A DNA stretch of 64,000 nt from CAVQBP01 sp963848195. GTDB taxonomy: Bacteria; Bacteroidota; Ignavibacteria; Ignavibacteriales; Ignavibacteriaceae. The notes under the pieces are model-generated. The model was not told where the DNA came from. It did not search any database and saw only the letters and a program-made list of their open reading frames with translations. The DNA lies in NCBI GenBank assembly GCA_963848195.1, contig CAWKCY010000024.1:413093-477092 (forward strand), in the 5' to 3' direction. Below, piece after piece: positions 8,823 to 16,854 of this stretch. The position numbers and the translations under genes are program-made. Every line of letters begins with the position of its first letter. The stretch's first letter is position 1.

Positions 8823-9518
8823 ATGAAATCTATTTTAAGTATTTTCATCTTCACAATGGTTATCTTCTGTTTCCTCAATATAAAATCCTATTCACAGTCA
8901 TTCGAAGGTAAAATTGTTATGCAGATTACTTCTAAAGATCAAGATCAGCCTCAGACTATTGATTATTATTGTAAAGGAAGCAAAATACGTTTTGAAGGTA
9001 AAGGAGCGGAAGGCGGAGGAGGTGCTATGGTCATGGATACTAAAGATTATAGTGCTCTCATAATAGTTCCGCAGCAAAAAATGTATATGACATATTCTTA
9101 TAAAAATTTGCTCGGTGCTGCTAGTGATACTGTGAAAAATAAAATGCAAACTGAAATGGAAAAGGGAAATATTAAAATGACAGGTGAGACTAAGGAAATA
9201 AATGGATTTCCATGTGAAAAATGGGTCTATAAAGACGATGAAGGAAAAAGCGGGGAGGCCTGGATGACTAAAGGAATAAAGAATTTTTTCTTTTTTAGTA
9301 ATCCTATGAAACCCGAAAATAACGAACCTGAATGGCAAAAAAAATTAACCCAGGAAGGTTATTTCCCTATGATGGTTGTTTCTAAGGATGAAGACGGAAA
9401 TATTGATTCAAAGATGGAAGTAACATCTATTGAAAAGAAATCCTTAGATGATTCTCTATTTAATCCTCCTGCTGATTATAAAAAAATGGATATCCCCATG
9501 ATGAATCATGGTAACTAA
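8823..9518 (+). CDS. Exported DUF4412-like protein
   Basis: This 231-residue protein has a Sec signal peptide (residues 1-25, ending near S-Y-S-Q) followed by an all-beta domain resembling the DUF4412 family. The typical cues are an early F-E-G-K-I-V-M, the segment M-V-M-D-T-K-D-Y-S-A-L-I-I-V-P-Q-Q-K-M-Y, and G-F-P-C-E-K-W-V-Y later. A glycine-rich loop lies at about residues 60-67. It should be periplasmic or outer-membrane associated; its role is not known. A good Shine-Dalgarno site (AAGGAG, 8811-8816) fixes the start. Confidence 0.7.
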   Translation: MKSILSIFIFTMVIFCFLNIKSYSQSFEGKIVMQITSKDQDQPQTIDYYCKGSKIRFEGKGAEGGGGAMVMDTKDYSALIIVPQQKMYMTYSYKNLLGAASDTVKNKMQTEMEKGNIKMTGETKEINGFPCEKWVYKDDEGKSGEAWMTKGIKNFFFFSNPMKPENNEPEWQKKLTQEGYFPMMVVSKDEDGNIDSKMEVTSIEKKSLDDSLFNPPADYKKMDIPMMNHGN

Positions 9519-9615
9519 AAGATTATAAAATTTATTCAAGCAGAATTACAGTCAATTATATAGATTAAATCCATTACGTTCACTTAAGAACCTACGTGAA
9601 TATTCAAATTTGTAA

Positions 9616-9732
9616 AGCGATTCTCCGAATCGCTAATGCCAATTTTATTTGAATTTATAATTATTTAAACGAAACAGAGTTTCGTCCTACAATTAACAAT
9701 TAACAATTAACAATTAACAATTAACAATTAAC
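9616..9732. repeat. Two short hairpins followed by a 7-bp tandem repeat
   Basis: Between the DUF4412 gene and the rplM promoter are two perfect small hairpins: AGCGATTC (9616-9623) with GAATCGCT (9627-9634), and ACGAAAC (9669-9675) with GTTTCGT (9679-9685). They are followed by about six copies of CAATTAA (9690-9732). These belong to the same style of short-loop hairpins seen around 39.2 kb. They could act in termination of the upstream gene, but no T-run follows. Confidence 0.75.
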
Positions 9733-9739
9733 CATTTCC

Positions 9740-9768
9740 TTGACTTTTTTAACCTATCCACCTAAATT
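9740..9768 (+). promoter_or_regulatory. Predicted sigma-70-type promoter for rplM-rpsI
   Basis: A -35 box TTGACT (9740-9745) is separated by exactly 17 bp from a -10 box TAAATT (9763-9768). This places the transcript start near 9775, about 37 bp before the proposed rplM start. The assignment rests on consensus match and position only. Confidence 0.45.
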
Positions 9769-9811
9769 AGTATTCTTTATTTGAAAAGATTTGGCTTTTT
9801 GGAGGAAACAT

Positions 9812-10252
9812 TTGAAACAGGAAAAATTAACAAAGTTTATTAGTACGGAAGATGCAGGCAAAAAGTGGTTTGTTATTGATGCAAAAGATCAGGTACTAGG
9901 CAGGCTCGCATCAAAAGTAGCTGTTATTATTCGAGGCAAGAATAAAGCAATTTTCACTCCTAATTCGGATACTGGAGATTTCGTAATTATAATTAATGCC
10001 GAACAGGTTAAGGTAACAGGAAAAAGAGGATTACTTAAAACTTATGCCCACCATTCGATGTATCCGGGTGGTCTAAAAGTGAAAACATTCTCAGAGGTAA
10101 TGGCAAAAAAACCTGAATTTATTATTGAAAACGCCGTTAAAGGAATGCTCCCCAAAAACCGTTTAGGAAATAAATTAATTAAGAAATTAAAAGTATATAA
10201 AGGGAATGAACATCCTCATCAGGCTCAAAAGCCCGAACAATTAAGTTTATAA
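9812..10252 (+). CDS. rplM: 50S ribosomal protein L13
   Basis: This is large-subunit ribosomal protein L13, 146 residues from the start chosen here. Hallmarks are W-F-V-I-D-A-K-D-Q-V-L-G-R-L-A-S, the G-D-F-V-I-I-I-N-A central strand, Y-x-H-x-x-Y-P-G-G-L-K and the G-M-L-P-K-N-R-L-G segment. I place the start at the TTG at 9812 because GGAGG (9801-9805) lies seven bases upstream; an upstream in-frame TTG at 9791 would put that site inside the gene. It forms the classic L13-S9 operon with rpsI 10 bp downstream. Confidence 0.96.
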   Translation: MKQEKLTKFISTEDAGKKWFVIDAKDQVLGRLASKVAVIIRGKNKAIFTPNSDTGDFVIIINAEQVKVTGKRGLLKTYAHHSMYPGGLKVKTFSEVMAKKPEFIIENAVKGMLPKNRLGNKLIKKLKVYKGNEHPHQAQKPEQLSL

Positions 10253-10262
10253 CGGAGATTTA

Positions 10263-10649
10263 ATGTCAGATCAAATTTATGTAGGCAGAAGAAAAACATC
10301 GGTAGCAAGAGTTATTTTAAGAAACGGAAACGGTAAAATTACTGTTAATGGTAAAGAATTTGAGACTGCATTCCCGCAGCTCCTCAGCAGAGAAGATATT
10401 TTGAACCCTCTTAAAGTTACAGAAACAGAGGGTAATTATGACATTATGGTTAATGTTCACGGGGGAGGTACAACCGGGCAAGCTCAAGCCATCAGACTTG
10501 GAATTTCCAGAGCACTAATTGAAATAAATCCCGATAATAGAACTGCACTTAAGAAAGAAGGATTCTTAACAAGAGATCCAAGAATGGTTGAACGTAAAAA
10601 GTACGGTCGTCCCAAAGCTAGAAAAAGATTTCAATTTTCGAAAAGATGA
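10263..10649 (+). CDS. rpsI: 30S ribosomal protein S9
   Basis: This 128-residue small-subunit protein has the S9 start (G-R-R-K-T-S-V-A-R-V), the central G-G-G-x-x-G-Q-A-x-A-I-R-L-G-I-S-R-A-L block, and the basic C-terminal tail ending K-A-R-K-R-F-Q-F-S-K-R that reaches the P-site tRNA. A GGAG site precedes the ATG. It is cotranscribed with rplM. A weak stem follows the stop near 10655-10668 but has no clear T-run, so the end of the transcript is uncertain. Confidence 0.97.
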   Translation: MSDQIYVGRRKTSVARVILRNGNGKITVNGKEFETAFPQLLSREDILNPLKVTETEGNYDIMVNVHGGGTTGQAQAIRLGISRALIEINPDNRTALKKEGFLTRDPRMVERKKYGRPKARKRFQFSKR

Positions 10650-10734
10650 TTTAAGCTCAAGTTTGAGTTTCCATATAGTATTATTAATTAATCAATTAAA
10701 ACATTATTCATATTTCCTGATTTGTTTCCTGTGT

Positions 10735-10808
10735 CCTCAATACGGGGATGAAAAGCAAAGTTGATGGAAATAGAAGCCCGGTAATTACCGGAATAAACAG
10801 GAGTAAAA
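10735..10808 (+). promoter_or_regulatory. Possible structured leader upstream of rpsB
   Basis: The 159 bp before rpsB holds a GC-richer tract than its surroundings, ending in a perfect hairpin CCGG-TAATTA-CCGG (10778-10791) placed just before the AGGAG ribosome site (10799-10803). Genes for S2 in many bacteria are controlled by an autoregulatory leader that binds S2. I cannot match this one to a known leader family, so the role is inferred from position and the hairpin only. Confidence 0.35.
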
Positions 10809-11702
10809 ATGCAAAAGATAGATTTAGTTCAGCTTATTGAAGCTGGTGCACACTTCGGTCATTTAACACGCCGCTGGAATCCTAAAATGAAACCATATAT
10901 TTTTATGGAGAAAAACGGGATTCATATAATTGATCTCAAGAAAACCCAGGAATATCTCTCTGTGGTCTATGATAATTTATCCCGCTTAGTTGCCGATGGC
11001 AGAAAAGTTCTCTTTGTCGGAACTAAGAAACAAGCTAAAAATATCGTTGAAACTGAAGCCAGAAGATGCGAGTCTAATTGGGTTAGTGAAAGATGGCTGG
11101 GTGGAATGCTTACAAATTTTGCCACTATTAGAAAAAGTGTAAAAAGATTAAATAATATTGAAAAACAAGAAACTGATGGTACTTTCGAAAAAATAACAAA
11201 AAAAGAAAGATTGTTCTTATCGCGTGAAAAAGATAAATTGAAAAAAGTTCTGGAAGGCGTTGAATCTATGTCCCGGCTCCCAGGAGCTATGTTTGTTGTT
11301 GATATTAAAAAGGAATCTATCGCAATTAAAGAGGCAAAAAGATTAGATATACCTGTATTTGCCGTAGTTGATACTAATTGTGATCCTGATCTTGTTGATT
11401 ATATCGTTCCCGCTAATGACGATGCCGTTAAAACTATAGAGCTTATCGTAAGACATATGGCTGATGCAGTTATTGAAGGAAATCAAAAAATGCAGGAACA
11501 TAAAGCCGAAGAAGCCGCTGAAAAAGAAAGATTGAAAAAAGAAAGAGAAGAAGAAAAAATCAGAAATAAAGAAAAAGCTGAAGCAGAAAGAGAAGAAGCT
11601 AAAAAAGAACAAGCTGCAAAGGATCAAGCTAAAAAGGAAGAAATTGCAAAAGAACAAGCTGCAAAGGAACATGCTGCTTCCAGTGAAGAAAATAAAAATT
11701 AA
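10809..11702 (+). CDS. rpsB: 30S ribosomal protein S2 with charged C-terminal extension
   Basis: Residues 1-230 are a normal S2: the start L-V-Q-L-I-E-A-G-A-H-F-G-H, R-W-N-P-K-M-K-P-Y-I, the R-W-L-G-G-M-L-T-N-F-x-T-I block, and P-D-L-V-D-Y-I-V-P-A-N-D-D-A near the end. Residues about 231-297 form an extension made almost wholly of Glu, Lys and Ala with a loose A-K-K-E-Q-A-A-type repeat, predicted to be a single helix or coiled coil. Such tails are found in some Bacteroidota. It is paired with tsf 18 bp downstream, the usual rpsB-tsf arrangement. Confidence 0.96.
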   Translation: MQKIDLVQLIEAGAHFGHLTRRWNPKMKPYIFMEKNGIHIIDLKKTQEYLSVVYDNLSRLVADGRKVLFVGTKKQAKNIVETEARRCESNWVSERWLGGMLTNFATIRKSVKRLNNIEKQETDGTFEKITKKERLFLSREKDKLKKVLEGVESMSRLPGAMFVVDIKKESIAIKEAKRLDIPVFAVVDTNCDPDLVDYIVPANDDAVKTIELIVRHMADAVIEGNQKMQEHKAEEAAEKERLKKEREEEKIRNKEKAEAEREEAKKEQAAKDQAKKEEIAKEQAAKEHAASSEENKN

Positions 11703-11720
11703 TAAAAAAGGGTTGTTATT

Positions 11721-12572
11721 ATGGCAATTACTGCTGCACAAGTAAATGAATTAAGACAAAAAACCGGTGCAGGAATGATGGACTGCAAAAAAGCTTTAAC
11801 AGAAGCAAATGGCGATATTCAAAAAGCTATTGAAATTTTAAGAAAAAAAGGAGCTTCTGTAGCTTCGAAAAGAGCAGAAAAAACTGCCGGAGAAGGTTTA
11901 ATATTAACTAAAGTTTCCGATGATAAAAAAGAAGGTATTATTGTTGAAGTAAATTGCGAAACTGATTTCGTAGCAAATAGTGAAGATTTTAAGAATTTCG
12001 CAGAGGATGTCTTAAATACAGTTTCAACTAAAAAACCACTTAGTGTTGATGAATTATTAAATGATAAGTCACTTGAAAATAAAAAAAATGATGTGATGGG
12101 TAAGGTTGGAGAAAAAATCGAAATATCCCGCTTCAAAGTTGAAGAAGCTTCGAATGGCTTAATGGTTGATTATATTCATCCCGGTTCAAAGTTAGGTGTT
12201 CTGGTTAAATTTGAGGATGCTACTAATACTGAAACTCTTTCAGGTCTCGGAAAAGACATTGCAATGCAGGTCGCTGCTATGAATCCAATTTGTGTTTACC
12301 GCGAAGAAGTTCCAAAAGATACTATTAGTAAAGAACTTGAAATCTATAAAGAAGTTGCTAAAAAAGAAGGTAAACCGGAACAGATTCTAGATAAAATTGC
12401 TCAGGGAAAGCTGAATAAGTTTTATCAGGAAAATTGCCTTATTGAACAGGCTTTTATAAAGGATAATTCAAAATCAGTCGGTGATTTGATTAAAGAGTAT
12501 AATACCAAAACTAACGGTAATGCTAAAATCTCACTGTTTTACCGCTTCCATTTAGGGGATCAAAAAAAATAA
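11721..12572 (+). CDS. tsf: Elongation factor Ts
   Basis: EF-Ts (283 residues) is the nucleotide exchange factor for EF-Tu. The N-terminal UBA-like module reads V-N-E-L-R-Q-K-T-G-A-G-M-M-D-C-K-K-A-L, and the core exchange motif C-E-T-D-F-V-A-N-S is at about residues 79-87. The C-terminal segment Y-R-E-E-V-P-K-D and the final G-x-x-I-x-L-F-Y-R-F are also family features. It is cotranscribed with rpsB and followed by a strong terminator at 12581. Confidence 0.97.
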   Translation: MAITAAQVNELRQKTGAGMMDCKKALTEANGDIQKAIEILRKKGASVASKRAEKTAGEGLILTKVSDDKKEGIIVEVNCETDFVANSEDFKNFAEDVLNTVSTKKPLSVDELLNDKSLENKKNDVMGKVGEKIEISRFKVEEASNGLMVDYIHPGSKLGVLVKFEDATNTETLSGLGKDIAMQVAAMNPICVYREEVPKDTISKELEIYKEVAKKEGKPEQILDKIAQGKLNKFYQENCLIEQAFIKDNSKSVGDLIKEYNTKTNGNAKISLFYRFHLGDQKK

Positions 12573-12580
12573 TTTTTGTT

Positions 12581-12612
12581 AAAGGTCTTAATATTATTAA
12601 GACCTTTTTTTT
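12581..12612 (+). terminator. Intrinsic terminator after tsf
   Basis: An A/T-rich but perfect stem (AAAGGTCTTAAT at 12581-12592 pairing with ATTAAGACCTTT) is followed directly by a run of Ts. It starts 9 bp after the tsf stop. Confidence 0.85.
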
Positions 12613-12643
12613 ATATTTACCTATAACTTTTAAATGATTTATA

Positions 12644-13378
12644 ATGAATAAGCTAAAATACAAACGCGTTATTTTGAAATTAAGCGGCGAATCTCTTATG
12701 GGACAAAAAGGATTTGGAATTGACCCTAAAGTTCTGGATTTTTTTTCAGCGGAAGTCAAGAAAATTCATGATATTGGTGTTCAGATTGGTATTGTAATCG
12801 GCGGCGGAAATATTTACAGGGGATTAAGCGCAGATGATCAGGGAATTGACCGGGTTACTGGAGACCAGATGGGAATGCTCGCTACAGTTATTAATTCTCT
12901 GGCTCTTCAAAATGCAATTGAACATAGGGGTATATATACTAGGTTGATGAGCGCTATTAAAATGGAAGAAATGGCTGAACCCTATATTAGAAGAAGAGCC
13001 CAAAGACACCTTGAGAAGGGAAGAGTTGTTATTTTTGGTGCGGGAACCGGTCATCCATATTTTAGTACTGATACTGCTGCTTCTTTAAGAGCCGTTGAAA
13101 TTGGTGCCGATGTAATTATTAAAGGTACTCGCGTTGATGGTGTTTATGACTCAGACCCTGAAAGGAATCCAAAGGCCTTTAGGTTCGATAATATTACATA
13201 TATGGATATTTTAAAGAAAAATCTGCGCGTAATGGATTTAACCGCAATCAGTTTATGCCAGGAAAATAAACTGCCTATTATTGTTTTTAATATGAATGTG
13301 CCCGATAATTTAATAAAATTAGTAAAGGGAGAAAACGTAGGAACATTAATTCAAAATCTAGAAGAAGTAGAAAGTTAA
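12644..13378 (+). CDS. pyrH: Uridylate kinase (UMP kinase)
   Basis: This 244-residue hexameric UMP kinase phosphorylates UMP to UDP in pyrimidine synthesis. It has V-I-L-K-L-S-G-E-S-L-M-G at the N-terminus, the G-G-G-N-I-Y-R-G phosphate loop at about residues 54-61, D-x-x-G-M-L-A-T-V-I-N, and the allosteric/uridine block G-A-G-T-G-H-P-Y-F-S-T-D-T-A-A. The gene begins after the tsf terminator and is followed by frr 41 bp downstream, the common pyrH-frr order. Confidence 0.97.
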   Translation: MNKLKYKRVILKLSGESLMGQKGFGIDPKVLDFFSAEVKKIHDIGVQIGIVIGGGNIYRGLSADDQGIDRVTGDQMGMLATVINSLALQNAIEHRGIYTRLMSAIKMEEMAEPYIRRRAQRHLEKGRVVIFGAGTGHPYFSTDTAASLRAVEIGADVIIKGTRVDGVYDSDPERNPKAFRFDNITYMDILKKNLRVMDLTAISLCQENKLPIIVFNMNVPDNLIKLVKGENVGTLIQNLEEVES

Positions 13379-13419
13379 CTTCTCCTGCTTTTTTATAAAA
13401 AATTAACCGGAGAAATTAA

Positions 13420-13974
13420 ATGGAACAGACAATTAAAGATGCAAAATCCAGAATGGATAAGTCGTTAGAAGCTTTGAGATCGGAACTTTCAAAAGTCAGA
13501 TCAGGTAAGGCAACAACAGCTTTACTTGATGGAATTAAGGTTGATTATTACGGTAATATGACACCACTGAACCAGGTCGGTAATCTTACCGTACTCGATG
13601 CACATACTCTATCATTTACACCCTGGGATAAATCTATGGTAATGCCTGCTGATAAAGCTATCCTTGAAGCTAATATCGGGTTAAATCCTGTAAGTGATGG
13701 AACCAATTTAAAGATTCCGATTCCTGCTTTAAATGAAGAGAGAAGAAAAGAACTCGTTAAAATTGTTAAAAAGTTTGGTGAGGATACTAAAATTGCGGTA
13801 AGGAATATTAGACGTGATGCAAATGATCATTTGAAAAAAGAAGAAAAGGATAAAAAAATATCCGAAGATCAATTGAAGGACGCAGAAGATAGAATTCAAA
13901 AACTTACTGATGAACATACACAAAGGGTTGATGAGATATTAAAACATAAAGAAATTGAAATCATGGAAGTGTAA
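13420..13974 (+). CDS. frr: Ribosome recycling factor
   Basis: This 184-residue protein splits post-termination ribosomes together with EF-G. It has the family start with M-x-K-S-L-E-A-L-R-S-E-L-x-K-V-R-S-G-K-A, the hinge region with Y-Y-G-N-M-T-P-L-N-Q-V, and the basic V-R-N-I-R-R-D-A-N-D segment in the long helical domain. A GGAG site (CCGGAGAAATTAAATG) sets the start. A terminator follows at 14006. Confidence 0.97.
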   Translation: MEQTIKDAKSRMDKSLEALRSELSKVRSGKATTALLDGIKVDYYGNMTPLNQVGNLTVLDAHTLSFTPWDKSMVMPADKAILEANIGLNPVSDGTNLKIPIPALNEERRKELVKIVKKFGEDTKIAVRNIRRDANDHLKKEEKDKKISEDQLKDAEDRIQKLTDEHTQRVDEILKHKEIEIMEV

Positions 13975-14005
13975 GTTAGAATTCACAAAATAAAAAGATT
14001 TAATT

Positions 14006-14029
14006 ACCCGGTTTTATACCGGGTTTTTT
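14006..14029 (+). terminator. Intrinsic terminator after frr
   Basis: A six-pair GC-rich stem (ACCCGG at 14006-14011 with CCGGGT at 14019-14024) is followed by a run of six Ts. It lies 31 bp after the frr stop. Confidence 0.88.
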
Positions 14030-14123
14030 ATATCTCAAGCCCATCCATTCATCCATTCTTTCTTAGAAAAAATATAGTTAAATTTGCATTAAGGAAATCT
14101 TCAAATTAAGAAAGGGAGAAAAA

Positions 14124-14624
14124 ATGTATCCGAAAAGTATTGAATTATTAAACAAAGCTCTTTCCGATGAATTATCGGCTGTTCATCAATATATGCTTTT
14201 CCATTTTTATTGCGATGATTATGGATATGATTTACTGGCAAACTTATTCAAAAGAACAGCTATTCAGGAAATGCTGCATATTGAAAGATTGGCTGAACGG
14301 ATTTTATTTTTAAAAGGTGAAGTTGAAATGATTGCTTCTGAAGAAGTAGAAAAAATTCATGAAGTTGATGGGATGTTAAAAAAAGCGGCAAAAATGGAAG
14401 AGGATAGCGCAAGGGAATATAATCTTTGGGCCAATGAATGTGCAGCGAATGCCGATGCTATTTCTAAGCAGTTATTTGAAAGTCTTGTATCTGAAGAAGA
14501 AATCCATTTTGATCAATACGATACGGAACTGGATAACCTAAAGAAATTCGGCGATAGCTACCTTGCACTTCAATCAATAGAGAGAAGCAGGGGAAGAAAT
14601 ACAGCAGGTGCTGCTGCAAAATAA
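14124..14624 (+). CDS. bfr: Bacterioferritin
   Basis: This 166-residue four-helix ferritin-like protein matches bacterioferritin. The di-iron ligands are visible: E16, E49 and H52 in Q-E-M-L-H-I-E-R, and E125/H128 in the S-E-E-E-I-H segment, with a further Glu in the third helix. M50 aligns with the haem-ligating Met52 of E. coli Bfr, so haem binding at the dimer interface is likely. Bfr oxidises and stores iron as a 24-mer in the cytoplasm. A GGGAG site precedes the ATG. No bacterioferritin-associated ferredoxin is adjacent. Confidence 0.85.
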   Translation: MYPKSIELLNKALSDELSAVHQYMLFHFYCDDYGYDLLANLFKRTAIQEMLHIERLAERILFLKGEVEMIASEEVEKIHEVDGMLKKAAKMEEDSAREYNLWANECAANADAISKQLFESLVSEEEIHFDQYDTELDNLKKFGDSYLALQSIERSRGRNTAGAAAK

Positions 14625-14668
14625 TTAAAATCATAAAATATAGAGACGGCACTGAAAGTAATATTTAT

Positions 14669-14725
14669 CATTCTGGACGGAACGTAGTGGAAAGACCTGT
14701 CCCGCTTGCGGGAAGAATCTCCACT
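14669..14725. repeat. Dispersed repeat fragment with CCCGC/GCGGG hairpin
   Basis: This stretch begins CATTCTGGACGGAACGTAG and ends with GAATCTCCACTC, resembling the inner arm of the fold-back element at 7897. Inside it is a small hairpin CCCGC-TT-GCGGG. It lies between bfr and the convergent VIT/VWA gene. It is likely a degenerate copy of the same dispersed family. Confidence 0.5.
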
Positions 14726-14797
14726 CCACCATGTTCGCTACCTAACATTACAAAAAGAGTACTTTATTAGCAGCCTCAAATGTTAATTATTAGAATT

Positions 14798-16839
14798 TTA
14801 TTTAATCAGATTTATTTTAATTGTATTAGCAATTCTATTTCCAATCTGGAGTTGAACTAAATAGATACCGCTCGCAAGATAATTACCTGATGCATCTTTT
14901 CCATTAAATGTAACTACATGCCAGCCTTCTGAATAATTAGAAATATCAATTACAGCTACCAATTCTCCTAATAAGTTGTAAATTTTTATAAGCTTAGTCA
15001 TTCCCATTGAACTATGATCTAAAAAGAACCGGATATTTGTTGTAGGATTAAACGGATTAGGAAAATTACCGGCAATATATGATTCCGGAATAGTTAAACC
15101 TTTATTCTCGATGACTTCTAAGGCGGATTGGCTTCTGTTATATAATCTGCTATATATGCAGTATAACGGCATCTGATATTATAGGCTAGGCTGAGGTCAA
15201 TATCTTTTTGCTTCAGTTCAGCAGTTTCTCCATAAACTGCGATTTCTCTTTCAATTGCATCAATAGTCTCTTTTGCCCAAATAGATTCTGCATATTTATT
15301 TTCATTTGTTTTATCTGTAAAATTTAGGCGAAAATCAAATGCTCTCATTCCATTTACTGATGTACCTGCAATACTAATCCCCGATTCTCCTGATTTTTTA
15401 TATCTCCCGGTCATAAAGAAGAGAGAGCCAGCATAAGTGGAAGGCAGCTTTTCGGGTATAATCTGAGAAACAACGGCGCTTCCATATTCAAATGCAATAT
15501 TTTTTAATACAGGCTGACTTATCTGATTAAAAACTTGCAGCATTTCTTCACCCAGATTATCAAGGGGATTAAGATATGTTACAAATCCATAGTTTAATGA
15601 AGCGATCATTTCCAAACGTTCTCTATCAAGATTATCTCCAATCCCTATCGGAAAAATTCCGGCTTTGTGAATGTTAAGTGATGCTATCTCCTTAGGATCT
15701 GTTATTGACCTTCCATCGGTAAATATTATTATTGAATTACTATATTGATCATCTTTAATCTGGTTAAAAGTCTGTTTTATTGCATTATCCATATCGGAGC
15801 CATAAGATGATGTATTTATCAAGGATAGATAATCTTTAGCATTTTGAATATTGCCGGCATTAGCTGGGATAGGAGCAGTCTGCCATGCCTCTGAAGAATA
15901 ATTAAATATAATAATATTAAAGAAATCTTTGGCGGTAAGCTGATCAAGAGATTTGGAGATTGCATAAATGCTTTGATTTAATTTATTCCCGTACATTCCG
16001 GATGAATTCGAAAGGAGGAAGAAAACCCGTCTGGGGAAAATGCTATCCGGTTCAGCTTCATTTTGAGGTCTTACAAATAATGTGAAATGCCCGTCCATTG
16101 TATCATTTGTAGCAGAATAAAAATCTACATCCAGATTTGAATTATCTACTTGATAATCAAAATTGAAATCCTCACTTAAATAAGCCTTAGGTTTAATCAG
16201 CTGAATTTTAAGATTCATTTTTTCGGATTGAAGAACTTTATAATCGGAATAACCTGGAAGACTGAAATCGGTAATATCGGAATTAGAATATACATTTATG
16301 TTAAACTGAAGATTATCAAGCGGGTAAGTCACAAAATTTTCTGTATTTAGAGGAAAGGTATATGAAACTTTCCCTCTATAATAAATGCAAAGGCTAACAT
16401 AATGCAGCTCAACTTTCTGTATAGCTCCAGCCTGGATTCCTTTAAGAAATATTTTAATTCCATTTCGTCCTATATAACTATTGACTTCTGCAGCTATTCC
16501 TCCTTCACCCGTCCCTGGATTTGTTGCCTGCTCTTTTACTTTCAGCACAGCCTGATATATTTTATTATTGTACCAGTATAAAAATTTAGTTGCCCTTGCA
16601 TCAGGCGGAAGAGGAAAAGAATATACTGCATCCGTTGAATCAGACCATTCATTTTCAAATTCCTGATATACAATGGTTTCTGCGATTTCACCATGAATAT
16701 TTACAGTTACTTCCGTATCCGTGTTTCTCAGAAAATCTTTAGGATAATTCTGATTAGATGGCATCAGTAAACCATTTGCATAAGCAAATGCGGTTAAACT
16801 GAAAATTATTAAGATGATTTTTATAAATATTTTTTTCAT
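14798..16839 (-). pseudogene. Secreted VIT/VWA protein with C-terminal sorting domain, frameshifted
   Basis: Two overlapping reading frames (15118-16839, then 14798-15172) together make one protein like its upstream neighbour at 19235: signal peptide (1-21), VIT domain (about 30-170), VWA domain (about 260-440), and a linker to a type IX sorting domain containing N-F-P-N-P-F-N-P. The break lies near 15118-15135. The first frame stops after E-A-N-P-P, and the second continues with A-L-E-V-I-E-N-K-G, consistent with loss of one base. The VWA metal site is degraded: the usual D-x-S-x-S reads S-N-S-S-G. A real mutation or a sequence error could explain the shift. The gene follows the 16855 gene by 15 bp. 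Confidence 0.8.
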
Positions 16840-16854
16840 TTTCAGACCCCTGAA

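Noticed and set aside
11343..11741. 132-codon minus-strand frame rich in Phe and Ser
   Set aside because: It is the antisense of the Lys/Glu-rich tail of rpsB, which explains the composition.
13729..13923. 64-codon minus-strand frame inside frr
   Set aside because: It is antisense to the conserved helical domain of ribosome recycling factor, with no independent support.
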